In this document: piece by piece, positions 37,769-49,390 of the stretch
How positions within the stretch are numbered: the stretch's first letter is position 1
Layout of the letters: each line of letters begins with the position of its first letter
DNA from: Camelus bactrianus
Taxonomy: Eukaryota; Chordata; Mammalia; Artiodactyla; Camelidae
Assembly (NCBI RefSeq): GCF_048773025.1
Contig: NC_133545.1
Coordinates: 10,682,001-10,746,000 of the forward strand
DNA length: 64,000 nucleotides
Direction of reading: 5' to 3'
Translations under genes and position numbers: made by a program
The notes under the pieces: model-generated
What the model saw: only the letters and a program-made list of their open reading frames with translations
Told to the model about the DNA's origin: nothing
The model's database searches: none

Positions 37769-40077
37769 TGAGACGGCAGGGCAGGAGGTCATCGCAGAGC
37801 ACAATTGTGTAGCGGTAGGTCCTGCCTGTTTGGGGGGGCACCTCCCCATTCCTCTGTGATTGACCTCCATCTGCCTGCCTGTCCTTTGCATTCCCCCTGT
37901 GACAGGCCTGTCTACCATGTCTCCATCCCCCCAGGGGGCATTCCAAAGGGCACTGCCCAAAGTTCTGAGTATGTCTCTTCAGTGGCCTGCTTTGATTTCT
38001 TACCCAACAAGAAAAGCTCCCCTGTCTATGTCTCACCGTGATGTGTGGTAGCTACTTACGCAGATCACTGGGTTGGAATCACAATAACAGAATTGGAATC
38101 TTAGAACTGACCTTGCCCACCAGTGTGACTGCAGACCGTCTCTTAATTTCTCTGCATCATTTCTCCTACTTGTGAAGGGAGAGTCAGAACACTGAGTGTC
38201 TGGAGTGGGTGGGGGATTAAAGGATGGAGTCAGGACTCAGCCCTCAGCTGGGTTACTTGCTTGTGAATCTGAGGGGCTGCGGCGTGAAGGGGAGTTGGGG
38301 AGAAGGGGCTCATTGGGGGGCTGGGACTTTCTCCAGGTGACAATTCAGGTGGCGTATTGCTGTGCACTCATGTGAGGACATGCTCCTGTCCTCGGGAGAA
38401 AGGGGTTTCTTTTCTGCCCTTTTGGTGCATCAGGAGGGGACCCAGCCATTCCTCTGCCTGCCGTACCCCTGGGTCTCCTCAGCTGGGACAGAGGGCCGTC
38501 TCCCCGTGTTTCAGATTCAGGACTCTTCAACCTTCTTTGCCCCCTTTACTTCTAATTACTCTACTTCTCCCTACCAGCAAGCTTCCTAAACATGCATCTG
38601 AGATCATCAGAGCCACTGCTGCTTCCAGTTGTCATAACACATTGTCAGCGCTTAGCCTCTCCTCCGTGGCGCCTTCCAGGGCCCAGCTGAAGGCCTTCCT
38701 GTTACTGCCGCTTGGCCCCCTCACTTAGCTGGCTCATTTCTTCCGGGCTAATTCTACACTCATTCTATCCTGCCCTTTATATTGATTTTTCTGTTGGTTT
38801 TGGAGCAATTCTGTTAAAGGAAGACATCTCATTCTTAAGAGTTTTAGTTTAGCCTGGAGGAGGAGAAAATGTTCTTCTAACCGACACTTCACAGGTCTAT
38901 GCATGAGACCTAACGCAGGGCTGGCTTCATGGTTATATGACCTGTGCTGCATGCACACGACACATACACACACAGATTCCCTCGTCCAAGACACAAGATC
39001 ATTAAAGGGTCAGGGCTTGGGACCCAGCTTTATCTGGTTCTAAAGTCTCTGGTTTTCTCCACTCTGGCTGATCCCAGGGACGCGGCTTTTCCTCTGGGAA
39101 CACCCCAGCTGAGCCCCATTGGCTCCATCTTAATGAGTCAAACTACAGACAGCGCTTGGTCAAATAATCCAGGGAATACCCAGTAGTGTGGGTTTCTTCC
39201 CCTCAGTGCTCTCATCACCTGGTGACTTTAAGGTCCCTTTTCCAGCACTAAGACCTAAGATGCTCCTGGGAATTTTCCTCACCTCACAAGCAAAGTATCT
39301 GCATTTTAATGGATGCCCTGCCCCCTCTAGCTGTTCAACCTCCAAGACCTAGTGTGAGGAGGGAGAGTTCAAGCAGGGCAAGGCAGGTGGGAGGACATAT
39401 CTCCAGGATTAAATCCACCCCCGTGGCCCAGGTTCCCATCCAGCCTCTCTGTGCTGTACACACAGCCTGGACCACGGAGGTCTGGGGCTTAGGAGGAGAG
39501 GAAGAGGTTTAAAGCTTAAATTTAAATCCAAACTTCTAAACAGTAAATCAACAAACCCCGCTTGTTTGGAGTAATTTCCTGACTTGTGCTTCTCTCCCTC
39601 TTTCACCTCTCTATTCCACTCTTGTTTGTCATCCTTTCTGTCCTCTGTTCAGTGGAACCTCCATCTACACCTCCCAGGAGCCCGCTCTGCCCAGGGCTCA
39701 CCATCCTGTGCTCACTCCTACCTTTTCCTGCTCCTCCAGCTCATTTTCCCCTTGGTAGCAGCTTCCCTGCTCCTACCCTTCCCCCAGCCCAGGACTGCCC
39801 TCCTCAGGCTTTTTCTCCAGTCAAGCAGCTCTCAGACTCCCAATAAATCCTCTCTTTCCACCGCTCAGCTTGCCCCTAAAAACCTCAGAAAAGAGAGACC
39901 AAATCCCCGCTGCCCTCTGTGCAAGTTCCCAGACGTGAGTACCACATCCAGTACCCGCTCCCTTGCAGAGCTGACCCCACAGACGGACAAGTGGCCGCGC
40001 GCCCCACCTCCAGCCCACCGCCTTCTCCATGGACGCAAGGGTCTGGGCTGGAAGGCACAGAGACTTCCACATCTTAC

Positions 40078-40124
40078 CTAAGACCGTGAGCCTGGTGCCT
40101 GGGCCGAAATACCTCTCATAGGAG
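40078..40124 (-). CDS. TRBJ3-7: T cell receptor beta joining 3-7
   Basis: 47-nt J segment encoding SYERYFGPGTRLTVL with the FGPG motif, ending at a GTAAG donor. The 12-bp-spacer RSS lies at 40125-40152. Heptamer CACAAAG (plus strand) keeps CAC but differs at two other positions; nonamer ACGCAAACC is good. It is homologous to human TRBJ2-7 (SYEQYF), with Arg in place of Gln. Confidence 0.9.
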
Positions 40125-40296
40125 CACAAAGGAGGAGCCCCGCACGCAAACCCCCCGCAGCGCCCAGCCGCCCCTCTCCTGGGTCCCAGCGCCGGGCTCC
40201 AGCGCAGGGAGGGGACCGGGTGCGGGGTCCGGCCGCCCTGCGCCCGCCGCCTTCCATCCCGCCCCGCCGCCGGCTGCCGGGCCCGCGGACACTCAC

Positions 40297-40348
40297 CCGG
40301 CACGGCCAGCCGGCTGCCGGCCCCGAAGGTCAGGGCGGCTGCTGGAAG
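40297..40348 (-). CDS. TRBJ3-6: T cell receptor beta joining 3-6
   Basis: 52-nt J segment encoding LPAAALTFGAGSRLAVP with the FGAG motif, followed by a GTGAG donor. The RSS at 40349-40376 has heptamer CACAGCC, a 12-bp spacer and nonamer CCAGAAACC (plus strand). It is homologous to human TRBJ2-6 (SGANVLTFGAGSRLTVL), but ends in Pro instead of Leu. Confidence 0.88.
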
Positions 40349-40398
40349 CACAGCCCCCGGGCTCCCCCCAGAAACCGTGCCCGCCCGCCCGCACTCAC

Positions 40399-40446
40399 CT
40401 AGCACCAGGAGCCGCGTGCCCGGCCCGAAGTACTGGGTCTCTTGTT
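40399..40446 (-). CDS. TRBJ3-5: T cell receptor beta joining 3-5
   Basis: 48-nt J segment encoding QETQYFGPGTRLLVL, the same protein as human TRBJ2-5. GTGAG donor. RSS at 40447-40474: heptamer CACAGCC, 12-bp spacer, nonamer ACAGAAACC (plus strand). Predicted functional. Confidence 0.92.
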   Translation of the reverse strand, partial: NKRPSTSGRARGSWC

Positions 40447-40513
40447 CACAGCCCCCCAACCCCGCACAGAAACCCGCAGGGCATTCCTCAGGGTCCCTGG
40501 CGTCTGGGCTCAC

Positions 40514-40558
40514 CTAGCACAGACAGCCTGGTTCCCCCGCCGAAAAACAGTGTCTGCT
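40514..40558 (-). CDS. TRBJ3-3: T cell receptor beta joining 3-3 (J-3/J-4 fusion)
   Basis: 45-nt J segment encoding QTLFFGGGTRLSVL, with FGGG in place of FGXG (still within the motif), ending at a GTGAG donor. Its 5' half and upstream flank match TRBJ2-3 of the middle cassette; its 3' half (RLSVL plus the GTGAGC donor) matches TRBJ2-4. The 120-bp spacing to J3-5 leaves no room for a separate J-4. It therefore looks like a fusion made by unequal crossover inside the coding core. RSS: heptamer CACAGCC (40559-40565), spacer of only 11 bp, and a perfect nonamer ACAAAAACC (40577-40585). Confidence 0.88.
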   Translation of the reverse strand, partial: SRHCFSAGEPGCLC

Positions 40559-40725
40559 CACAGCCCGAGGCCCAGGACAAAAACCCAGCGCTGTCCTCTC
40601 CTGACGCCCCTGATTCAGCCCTGGCCCAGCCAACACTGAGCACAGCCTCAAATGGAGCTGGGAGCTGCCCACCTCTCTCCATCCCGCTCCAGGGAGCACT
40701 CTGGGACCCCAGCTGCCCTCCTTAC

Positions 40726-40776
40726 CCGGCACAGTCAGCTTGGAACCTTCCCCAAAGTACAGCTGTCCGGTGTTCA
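40726..40776 (-). CDS. TRBJ3-2: T cell receptor beta joining 3-2
   Basis: 51-nt J segment encoding NTGQLYFGEGSKLTVP (human TRBJ2-2: NTGELFFGEGSRLTVL), GTAAG donor. Heptamer CACAGCC at 40777-40783, then a 12-bp spacer, but the nonamer position (40796-40804) reads GCACCGACT and hardly matches ACAAAAACC. It is open but probably a weak recombination substrate. The terminal Pro replaces the usual Leu. Confidence 0.88.
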
Positions 40777-40921
40777 CACAGCCCTGGGGACTAAGGCACC
40801 GACTTGGCCTTCCCTGAGTGCAGCCCAGGAGGGTTCAAAGTCCACTCCCTGAAAGCTAGCGTTCAGGGGATCCTCAGGGCTGGGCAGCCCGTCCTCCCTC
40901 CACCTGGAGCAACCCTCTTAC

Positions 40922-40971
40922 CTAGCACAGTGAGCCGAGTCCCTGCTCCGAAGTACTGCTCAGCGTAGGAG
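40922..40971 (-). CDS. TRBJ3-1: T cell receptor beta joining 3-1
   Basis: 50-nt J segment encoding SYAEQYFGAGTRLTVL (human TRBJ2-1: SYNEQFFGPGTRLTVL), GTAAG donor. Heptamer CACAGTG (40972-40978) is perfect, with a 12-bp spacer; nonamer CAAGAATTC (40991-40999) is poor. The segment is identical to TRBJ2-1 of the middle cassette and lies inside a near-identical 1.3-kb tract. Confidence 0.93.
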
Positions 40972-41239
40972 CACAGTGAGAAGGGGCTGCCAAGAATTCC
41001 TCCCCCTTCCCACCTCCCTTGGCACAGACTGAGGGCCACCTTCCCTCCCCTCTCTGGCTTCTCTCTTCCCACCTGTCTCCAGAACTAGCTGGACACAGTC
41101 ACCTGGACCCTGCTTGAGGTCATCCCTAATTTACAGAGAACCACCTTGGCTTGGAGACAATACAGTGGCTGTGAAATCTGCAGGGGTATTGGTGGTGGAG
41201 GTTGGAGTTGAGAAGTGTGCCGGGCTAGACCCTGCCTCT

Positions 41240-41370
41240 TGCTGGTTATGTGACCTGTAAGCTCACTGGCCTTAGTTTCTCCACCTGAACAATGGGGTAG
41301 TATCTTTACCCCAGGGTTATTGTGAGTGCTTAACAAATAACCCATCTGCAAGTACTTTGTCAAAGGGCAA
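41240..41370 (+). repeat. MIR SINE (also in cluster 2)
   Basis: 'gttatgtgacctgtaagctc' to 'ggttattgtgagtgcttaac' is a MIR core. The same element is at about 51755-51885, carried along by the cassette duplication. Confidence 0.65.
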
Positions 41371-41622
41371 GTTTTATGAAAAGCACTGAGTGATGATCCT
41401 ATTTTGAGGCCTTGATTCTTCACTTTTCAGGAAGCTGAGTGTGGAGCAGGGAGAGGCAGAAGTGCTTGCTGAGCCCAGCTCCCTGCAAGCTCATGTCCGG
41501 AGCCAGCTCCAGGGACCTCTCCCAGCTACTCTCCCCATGCAGGAGCCTTCCCTGGGCTGGGTGGAGCTGTTTTCTGAGGCAGGGCTTTTTGTAAAAGGAC
41601 CTTCTCTACCTGAATCATTGTG

Positions 41623-41642
41623 CCTCCCCCCGCTATAGTCCC
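41623..41642 (-). CDS. TRBD3: T cell receptor beta diversity, cluster 3
   Basis: 20-nt D segment, minus strand GGGACTATAGC followed by a G-rich end, four nt longer than human TRBD2. 5' side: heptamer 41643-41649 (CACAATG on plus), 12-bp spacer, nonamer ACAAAAATG (41662-41670). 3' side: heptamer CATTGTG (41616-41622), 23-bp spacer, nonamer GCTTTTTGT (41584-41592). This obeys the 12/23 rule for D-to-J then V-to-D joining. The heptamer-spacer junction holds TGATTCA (41611-41617), an AP-1 site. Two frames are open (GTIAGG and DYSGGR types); the third contains TAG. The segment is identical to the middle-cassette D. Confidence 0.93.
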
Positions 41643-41923
41643 CACAATGTTACACCAGGATACAAAAATGTCTTCTCCCGTTGGCTCTCCTCCCCTAACC
41701 ACTAGGCAGGGGCAGGAAGTGCAGGTGGCAGAGGCTGGTCTGATTGAGTGGGGCTGGGAAAAGACAAAACCAGAGTACATTTAAAGTGGGGAAGGGCAGG
41801 GAGCTAGTGGTGGTGGGGGAGCAGCGAGGCCCCTCCCTGGAGCACGCTCCACTCTGAGATCGCCTATGTCATGTCATGAGGTCCCCCCTCAGGGACGCCC
41901 TGTGCCCACCTGCACAGGCTGCC

Positions 41924-41930
41924 ATTTATA
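41924..41930 (-). promoter_or_regulatory. Candidate TATA box upstream of cluster-3 D
   Basis: TATAAAT on the minus strand about 290 bp upstream of the D segment, in the region where the second D-beta promoter lies in human and mouse. E-box CAGGTG and an ETS-like GGAAGTG lie nearer the D (41713-41727). The same site is at 52438-52444 in cluster 2. The motif is seen; the function is inferred. Confidence 0.35.
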
Positions 41931-42219
41931 GGGAGGTGGGCTGGGAGGAGCAAGCGGTGGAACCCGTAGAGCAGGTGATGGAAACATGGCAGGGGGATTA
42001 GCAGCCTGCAAACCCCTGCACTTGCTTCCTGAGCGAGGTCCAAGTTCCTTTCCCTTCGTTTATTCCACAGATATTTAATGAACGTCGACTGTATGCCAGG
42101 TGTCATGCTGGTCGCAAGGATAGGCTCCAATCTCAGCGTGGGATGCACCGACCTGCCTTTTCAACCTTCCTTTTTATGACTCCCCTCTCTGAACCATGCA
42201 CCCAGCTGAGTGGAAGTAC

Positions 42220-45200
42220 CCAGAAGTACCCGACCCTGTAGTTTCAGCTCTTGTGTATGCCTCTGACTGTCATGACCACTCTCCCATGTGGATAATTGAG
42301 ACCAAGTTTTCCTTTGAAGAGTCCGCCACCTTCTCAGACTGTCCCCTGAGGACCTCAGTCAGAAACTGAGTGCTATCTTCTGCCTGTATTTTAATAGACA
42401 GCCCACATTGCTAATCAAAGCATCACTTTGTGTGTTAACTGTCTGTACTTATGAATTATCCCCACATGAACAGGGAAGTTCTCACGAATTGTACACTGGA
42501 TATCTTTGGTTTTTTGAAGATTAGTAACAAATGTGCAATGATATGGGCTTAACAAGTGGGTGACTGTGTATATATGTTTTATATACATATACACATGTGT
42601 GTGTATGCAAGTGTGGGTACATAAGCAGACACACAAGTTAGAATGCAGGGATGCACTGTCATGGAGAGAGACGGCTGTGTGCTGCAGGCCTGTGAGTGGA
42701 AGGGTGGACGGCTATTTCAGGCAGGACTTAGGGTAATAACTGCTGCTGAACTGAGTCATTTTCACATCACTCACTGATTCATTTATTTGTTCAAACATAA
42801 TTTATAGAACAAATATCCTAAAATTTATATGGAATCACAAAAGTCCCAGAATTGCCAAAGCAGTACTGAAGCAAAATAACAAAGCTTGAGAAATAACCCT
42901 CCCAGATTTTAGACAACACCTCAAATCTTCAGTAATCAAAACAGCGTGGTATTGGCACAAAAACAGACAGATGGATCAAAGGCTCAGAACAGAGAGCCTG
43001 GAAATATATGCACACACCTACAGTCAATTAATCTTCGACAAAGGAGGCAAGAATATACCATGGAGAAATGACAGCTACTTCAGCAAGTGGTGCTGGGAAA
43101 GCTGGACAGCTGCATGTAAATCAATGAAGTTAGAATACTGCCTAACACCATACACAAAAATAAACTCAAAATGGCTTAAAGACTTAAATATAAGACAGAA
43201 CAACATAAATCTCCTACTAGAGAACATAGGCAAAACAGTCTCTGGCATAAATCTGAGCAGTGTTCTCCTAGTGCAGTCTACCCAGGCTATAATAATGAGA
43301 CCTAATTAAACTTAAAAGCTTTTGCACAACAAAAGAAACTATAACCAAACAAAAAGACGAACTAAAGAATGGGAGAAAATGTTTGCAAACGATGCAACTG
43401 ACCAGGGCTTAATTTCCAGAATATACAAACAGCTCATACAATTCAATAACAAAAAAACAACTCAATCAAAAAGTGGCTAGAAGACCTAAACAAACATCTC
43501 TCCAATGAAAACATACAGATGGCCAATAGGCACATAAAAAAATGCTCAGTATCACTAATTATCAGAGAAATGCAAATCAAAACTACAATGAGGTATCATC
43601 TCATACCAGTCAGAATGGCCATCATTAAAAAGGCCACAAACAATAAACGCTGAAAAGGGAGTGGAGAAAAGGGAACCCTCCTACACTATTGGTAGGAATG
43701 TAGGTTGGTGCAGCCATTGTGGAAAACAGTATGGAGATTCCTTAAAAAACTAAAAAAGAACTTAGCACATGACCCAGCAATGCCATTTCTGGGCATGTAT
43801 CTGGAGGAAACTCTAATTCAAAAAGATACATGCATCCCAATGTGCATAGCAGAAATATTTACAATAGCCAAGACATGGAAGCAACCTAAATATGCATCTA
43901 CAGATGAATGGATACAGAAGTTGTGGTTTATATACACACTGAAATACTACTCAGTCTTAAAAAAGAATAAAATAATGTTATTTGCAGCAACATGGATGGA
44001 TCTGGAGATTGTCATACTAACTAAGCCAAAATAGAAAAATACCAAATGATACCATTTATATGTGGAATCTAAAAAAAATGACACAAATGAACTTATTTAC
44101 AAAACAGAAACAGACTCACAGACATAGAGAACAAGCTTATGGTTACCAGGGGAAAAAGGAGTAGGGGAGAGGAAAAAATTGAGAGTTCACAGTTTGCAGA
44201 TACTAACTACTGTATAAAAAATAGATAGACAGCAAGGTCCTACTATGTAGCTGAAAGAACTGTATTCAATATTTTGTAATAGCTTATAATAAAAACAGAA
44301 ATGTAAAATATATATATATATATCTTTATAACTGAACCACTGATATATACCAGAAACTAACACAACGTTGTAAACTGACTATACTTCAATTAATAAAAAA
44401 ACCCTGAAAATATAATTTATTGGGTTTGTACACTGAACGAAGGTACTATGCCACATCCCAAGGATATTATAATAAAACACAATTTTGTCATCAAGGGGCC
44501 GAACTATAAGTGGGGATGTCAGACTAGGAAAGAGATAGTTTCTATCAAGTGTGGTGAGTGACAGTAAGGAGGTGGGCCCAGGGCACTGTGACAGCAGGAT
44601 ACAGGGTGCGTTCCACCCAACCTCAGGTACAAAGGGGCAAAGAAGCATCTTGCAGGGGAGGATGTCATTGCTAAATCTTCAAGGCTGAGTGGGAGTTTGC
44701 ATGTATGTCATTCCAGGTATATAATGGCCTGAGAGCAAGTCGCTCAGGGTGACAAGAGTGAGGATGACTGTGGACAAAGAGGTGGAGGACATTCCTGGAT
44801 CTTTTATATCATCATGAACTTTGGATTACATCACTATGGTGGCAATGTAACAATAAAGAACTTCTGAAGGATTAGAAATGCTTCTATTTCTTCTACAAGA
44901 AGTAGCAATAGGGCTAACGCTGGTTGCAGGGGACTCTATTTCCTACCCTCCCAGGACTATCAGGGACGTTCTCACTCCCATCTAGGTCACTAGAATGGAA
45001 CTTATAATCAGCTCTGTAACTGAAAGTGGAAGATACATCTGCTACTGAAAAGAGATTTCCAAGTCAGTGACTTCTCTTCTGAGCTGGCAACCCTACCGGG
45101 TGGTGAGTGAAGCCCAGCAGCACACTCAGTGAGACCCTTCAAAGGAGCGTGGATGAGGAATATGACTGATGGGGACGTGGCCACTTGGCGGGTGGACACA

Positions 45201-45514
45201 CCTGTCTATCAGCGATCCCTCAGAGCACCTTTGTTCCGGCAGAACGGAAAGTTCTTGTAGGAGCACCAGCACTTTTCTAGGCTGTTCAGGAGCAAGCCTC
45301 TCTCTTCACCCACCGCCGCCGCTCACCTGTCCTGACGTTCTCTGTCAAGGAGGAGCGGTGCCAGCCACAGCTGGGCCCCTTGCCCCTCAGACCTGAGGGG
45401 ACTGCACTTTCCTTGAAATCTTGTTTCTACTGTGAATGGAGTCACATGGGGGTTCAGAGACAGACAGAAGAGATATCTAGACACTCAGGGCAGAGTCAGC
45501 CAGAACAGGCCATG
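42220..45514. other. Spacer between cluster 3 and cluster 2
   Basis: No gene. It is homologous to the cluster 2-cluster 1 spacer (52729-54906), with added divergence. The main difference is a 1.6-kb LINE-1 (42806-44411) present only here. Confidence 0.7.
42806..44411 (+). mobile_element. LINE-1, 5'-truncated, private to this spacer
   Basis: About 1.6 kb of LINE-1 ORF2 C-terminal end plus 3'UTR. An open part at 42971-43309 shows the hallmark [19 protein letters not shown] and [17 protein letters not shown]. The flanking direct repeat ATAATTTAT lies at 42797-42805 and 44412-44420. The paralogous spacer near 53300 has the empty site (aaagataatttattgggtt), so insertion followed the cassette duplication. 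Frames are broken, so it is a dead copy. Confidence 0.88.
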
Positions 45515-45520
45515 TTTATT
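45515..45520 (-). terminator. Poly(A) signal of cluster-2 TRBC
   Basis: AATAAA on the minus strand, about 210 nt after the stop codon. The 3'UTR is nearly identical to that of cluster 1. Confidence 0.78.
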
Positions 45521-45731
45521 GGTCACTCGGTCCTGGCAGGCTAGGGCCCCCCGTGGGCCAGGGCATTCCGGTCATGAGTGTGTAGGTGTGCACACACGTG
45601 GCGGGTACATGCTGGGATGAGCAGGTAGAGATGAAGGGGCTCTTCAGAAACACCGGGTAGGAACGGAAACAGGAGAATTGATATCAGGGCAATAACAGGC
45701 TGGAGGCTCCTGGCTCCTCCTCTGAGCTGGC

Positions 45732-47184
<1,453 letters not shown>

Positions 47185-47242
47185 CTGCAGGGGACAGGGG
47201 TTGGGAGCAGGGCTGCTCTGAGAGCTGGGCTTGGTAGGGGCC

Positions 47243-47286
47243 GTGTGTGTGTGTCTGTGTGTGTGTGTTTGTGTGTGTCTGTGTGA
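47243..47286. repeat. GT microsatellite in the J-C intron, cluster 2
   Basis: An interrupted GT repeat at the same place as in cluster 3 but about 10 bp shorter. Confidence 0.85.
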
Positions 47287-48152
47287 TGAGACGGCAGGGC
47301 AGGAGGTCATCGCAGAGCACAATAGTGTAGCGGTAGGTCCTGCCTGTTTGGGGGGGCACCTCCCCATTCCTCTGTGATTGACCTCCATCTGCCTGCCTGT
47401 CCTTTGCATTCCCCCTGTGACAGGCCTGTCTACCATGTCTCCATCCCCCCAGGGGGCATTCCAAAGGGCACTGCCCAAAGTTCTGAGTATGTCTCTTCAG
47501 TGGCCTGCTTTGATTTCTTACCCAACAAGAAAAGCTCCCCTGTCTACGTCTCACCGTGATGTGTGGTAGCTACTTACGCAGATCACTGGGTTGGAATCAC
47601 AATAACAGAATTGGAATCTTAGAACTGACCTTGCCCACCAGTGTGACTGCAGACCGTCTCTTAATTTCTCTGCATCATTTCTCCTACTTGTGAAGGGAGA
47701 GTCAGAACACTGAGTGTCTGGAGTGGGTGGGGGATTAAAGGATGGAGTCAGGACTCAGCCCTCAGCTGGGTTACTTGCTTGTGAATCTGAGGGGCTGCGG
47801 CGTGAAGGGGAGTTGGGGAGAAGGGGCTCATTGGGGGGCTGGGACTTTCTCCAGGTGACAATTCAGGTGGCGTATTGCTGTGCACTCATGTGAGGACATG
47901 CTCCTGTCCTCGGGAGAAAGGGGTTTCTTTTCTGCCCTTTTGGTGCATCAGGAGGGGACCCAGCCATTCCTCTGCCTGCCGTACCCCTGGGTCTCCTCAG
48001 CTGGGACAGAGGGCCGTCTCCCCGTGTTTCAGATTCAGGACTCTTCAACCTTCTTTGCCCCCTTTACTTCTAATTACTCTACTTCTCCCTACCAGCAAAC
48101 TTCCTAAATATGCATCTGAGATCATCAGAGCCACTGCTGCTTCCAGTTGTCT

Positions 48153-49390
48153 TGATTAAGTTTCTGTCCTAAGTGTCTCCTCTGTGCTGTCCTGCAGGGC
48201 TCCAGGAGAATGCATTCTAGTTCCCACCCCGACATCTGCTACAGCCTCCCCGTATGGCTGGCTCATTTCTTCCAGGCCCTCTCTCCATTAATTTCTTTTT
48301 TCCTAGCAATTCTATTAAAAGAAAGTCATCTCATTCTTAAGAGCTCTAGTTAGCTGGGAAAACGGAGAAAATGTTCTTATACTTGACATGTCACAGTTCT
48401 ATGGATGTGACTTAACTTGAGAGCTGGCTCATGGGTGTGTGACCGGTGCAGTCACTCAGGACCCCACACTTGGCAGGGGCCCTTGGTCCCTTGCTTGGCT
48501 TAACGTGCTGGTTTACTTGGAAATTTTAAATGATTTTTAAACAAAACCCTTGCATTTTCATCTTGAGGCCGTCTCCCTCCCGTCAGGCCAGCCTCGCTCC
48601 CCACATTCCTACCTTGCTGATTGTGATTCTGTCCCTAGGTCTTTACAGGCTGAAGGTGCCTGAAATGGAAATATCCTAACTTCTATCTGCACTAGTGGCT
48701 CCACCAGTCTTTCTCCTCCCAGCCTGGTTATTTTACTCCCCCGTCCACAACCGTGCCTCTGGGATTCTACCAGCCCTACAGAGGCACCACAGAATGTGTT
48801 CCTCTGACCTCCGCACGCAGCAAATGCTCAACTCTTACTGTAAAAATTAAAGATGCTCTTTGAGCCCTGTGTGATGGTCCCCATGATGTTTACTGATGTG
48901 ATGGGCAAAACAAACAGAAGCAGGACCTTCCTTCCTCCTGGAAGCACTGACTACAGGGCTCCATGGTCAGGGAAAGTCAGTCTTCTCTCCAGATTTGTCA
49001 GTCCCTGTGGGGTGTGGGTGGGCTTGCTTATGTGAGTGTGTGTGCCCTGGTGAGTTTCTGTTGTGAGTGTTCCGATGTGGGCTGGACTAGCCTCAGGCAG
49101 AATTATGAAATCTATCTTTCCTGTCCCCAGCCCACCTCTCACACATTCCCAGCCCTCCACTCCATTATCCACATGCCAAACCTGCCCCTCCTTTGAACTG
49201 GGCTCCCCTACCTCCCCAGGGACCACCTGGTGGAGGGACATGGGAGGGGCTGATGGACTATGGCAATCCAGGTTTGCCAGAACCTCTGCGTGGAGCTGCT
49301 TTTGTAATCCTCACAGCAGCAGGTGTTATCGATGAGACTGCAGACTAGAGAGAACTGAGGTGCGCACAGAGGCACTTGTCCTAGGTCTCC
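48153..49390. other. Diverged part of the cluster-2 J-C intron
   Basis: No gene. Sequence identity with cluster 3 stops near 48152, is weak and patchy here, and resumes near 49391 ('agatcattaaaggcccaggg'). The extra length makes the cluster-2 J-C intron about 0.85 kb longer than that of cluster 3. Confidence 0.6.

Larger units (their letters stand above)
40100..40450. other. CpG-rich block over J3-5 to J3-7
   Basis: CpG-dense, GC-rich block covering the last three J segments of cluster 3, with a matching block at 50480-50880 in cluster 2. It is absent over the cluster-1 J segments. Seen by eye; not scored. Confidence 0.6.

Noticed and set aside
38734-39010. Extra J or D segment in the cluster-3 J-C intron
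   Set aside because: No FGXG motif with an adjacent RSS found; the sequence is intron homologous to cluster 2.
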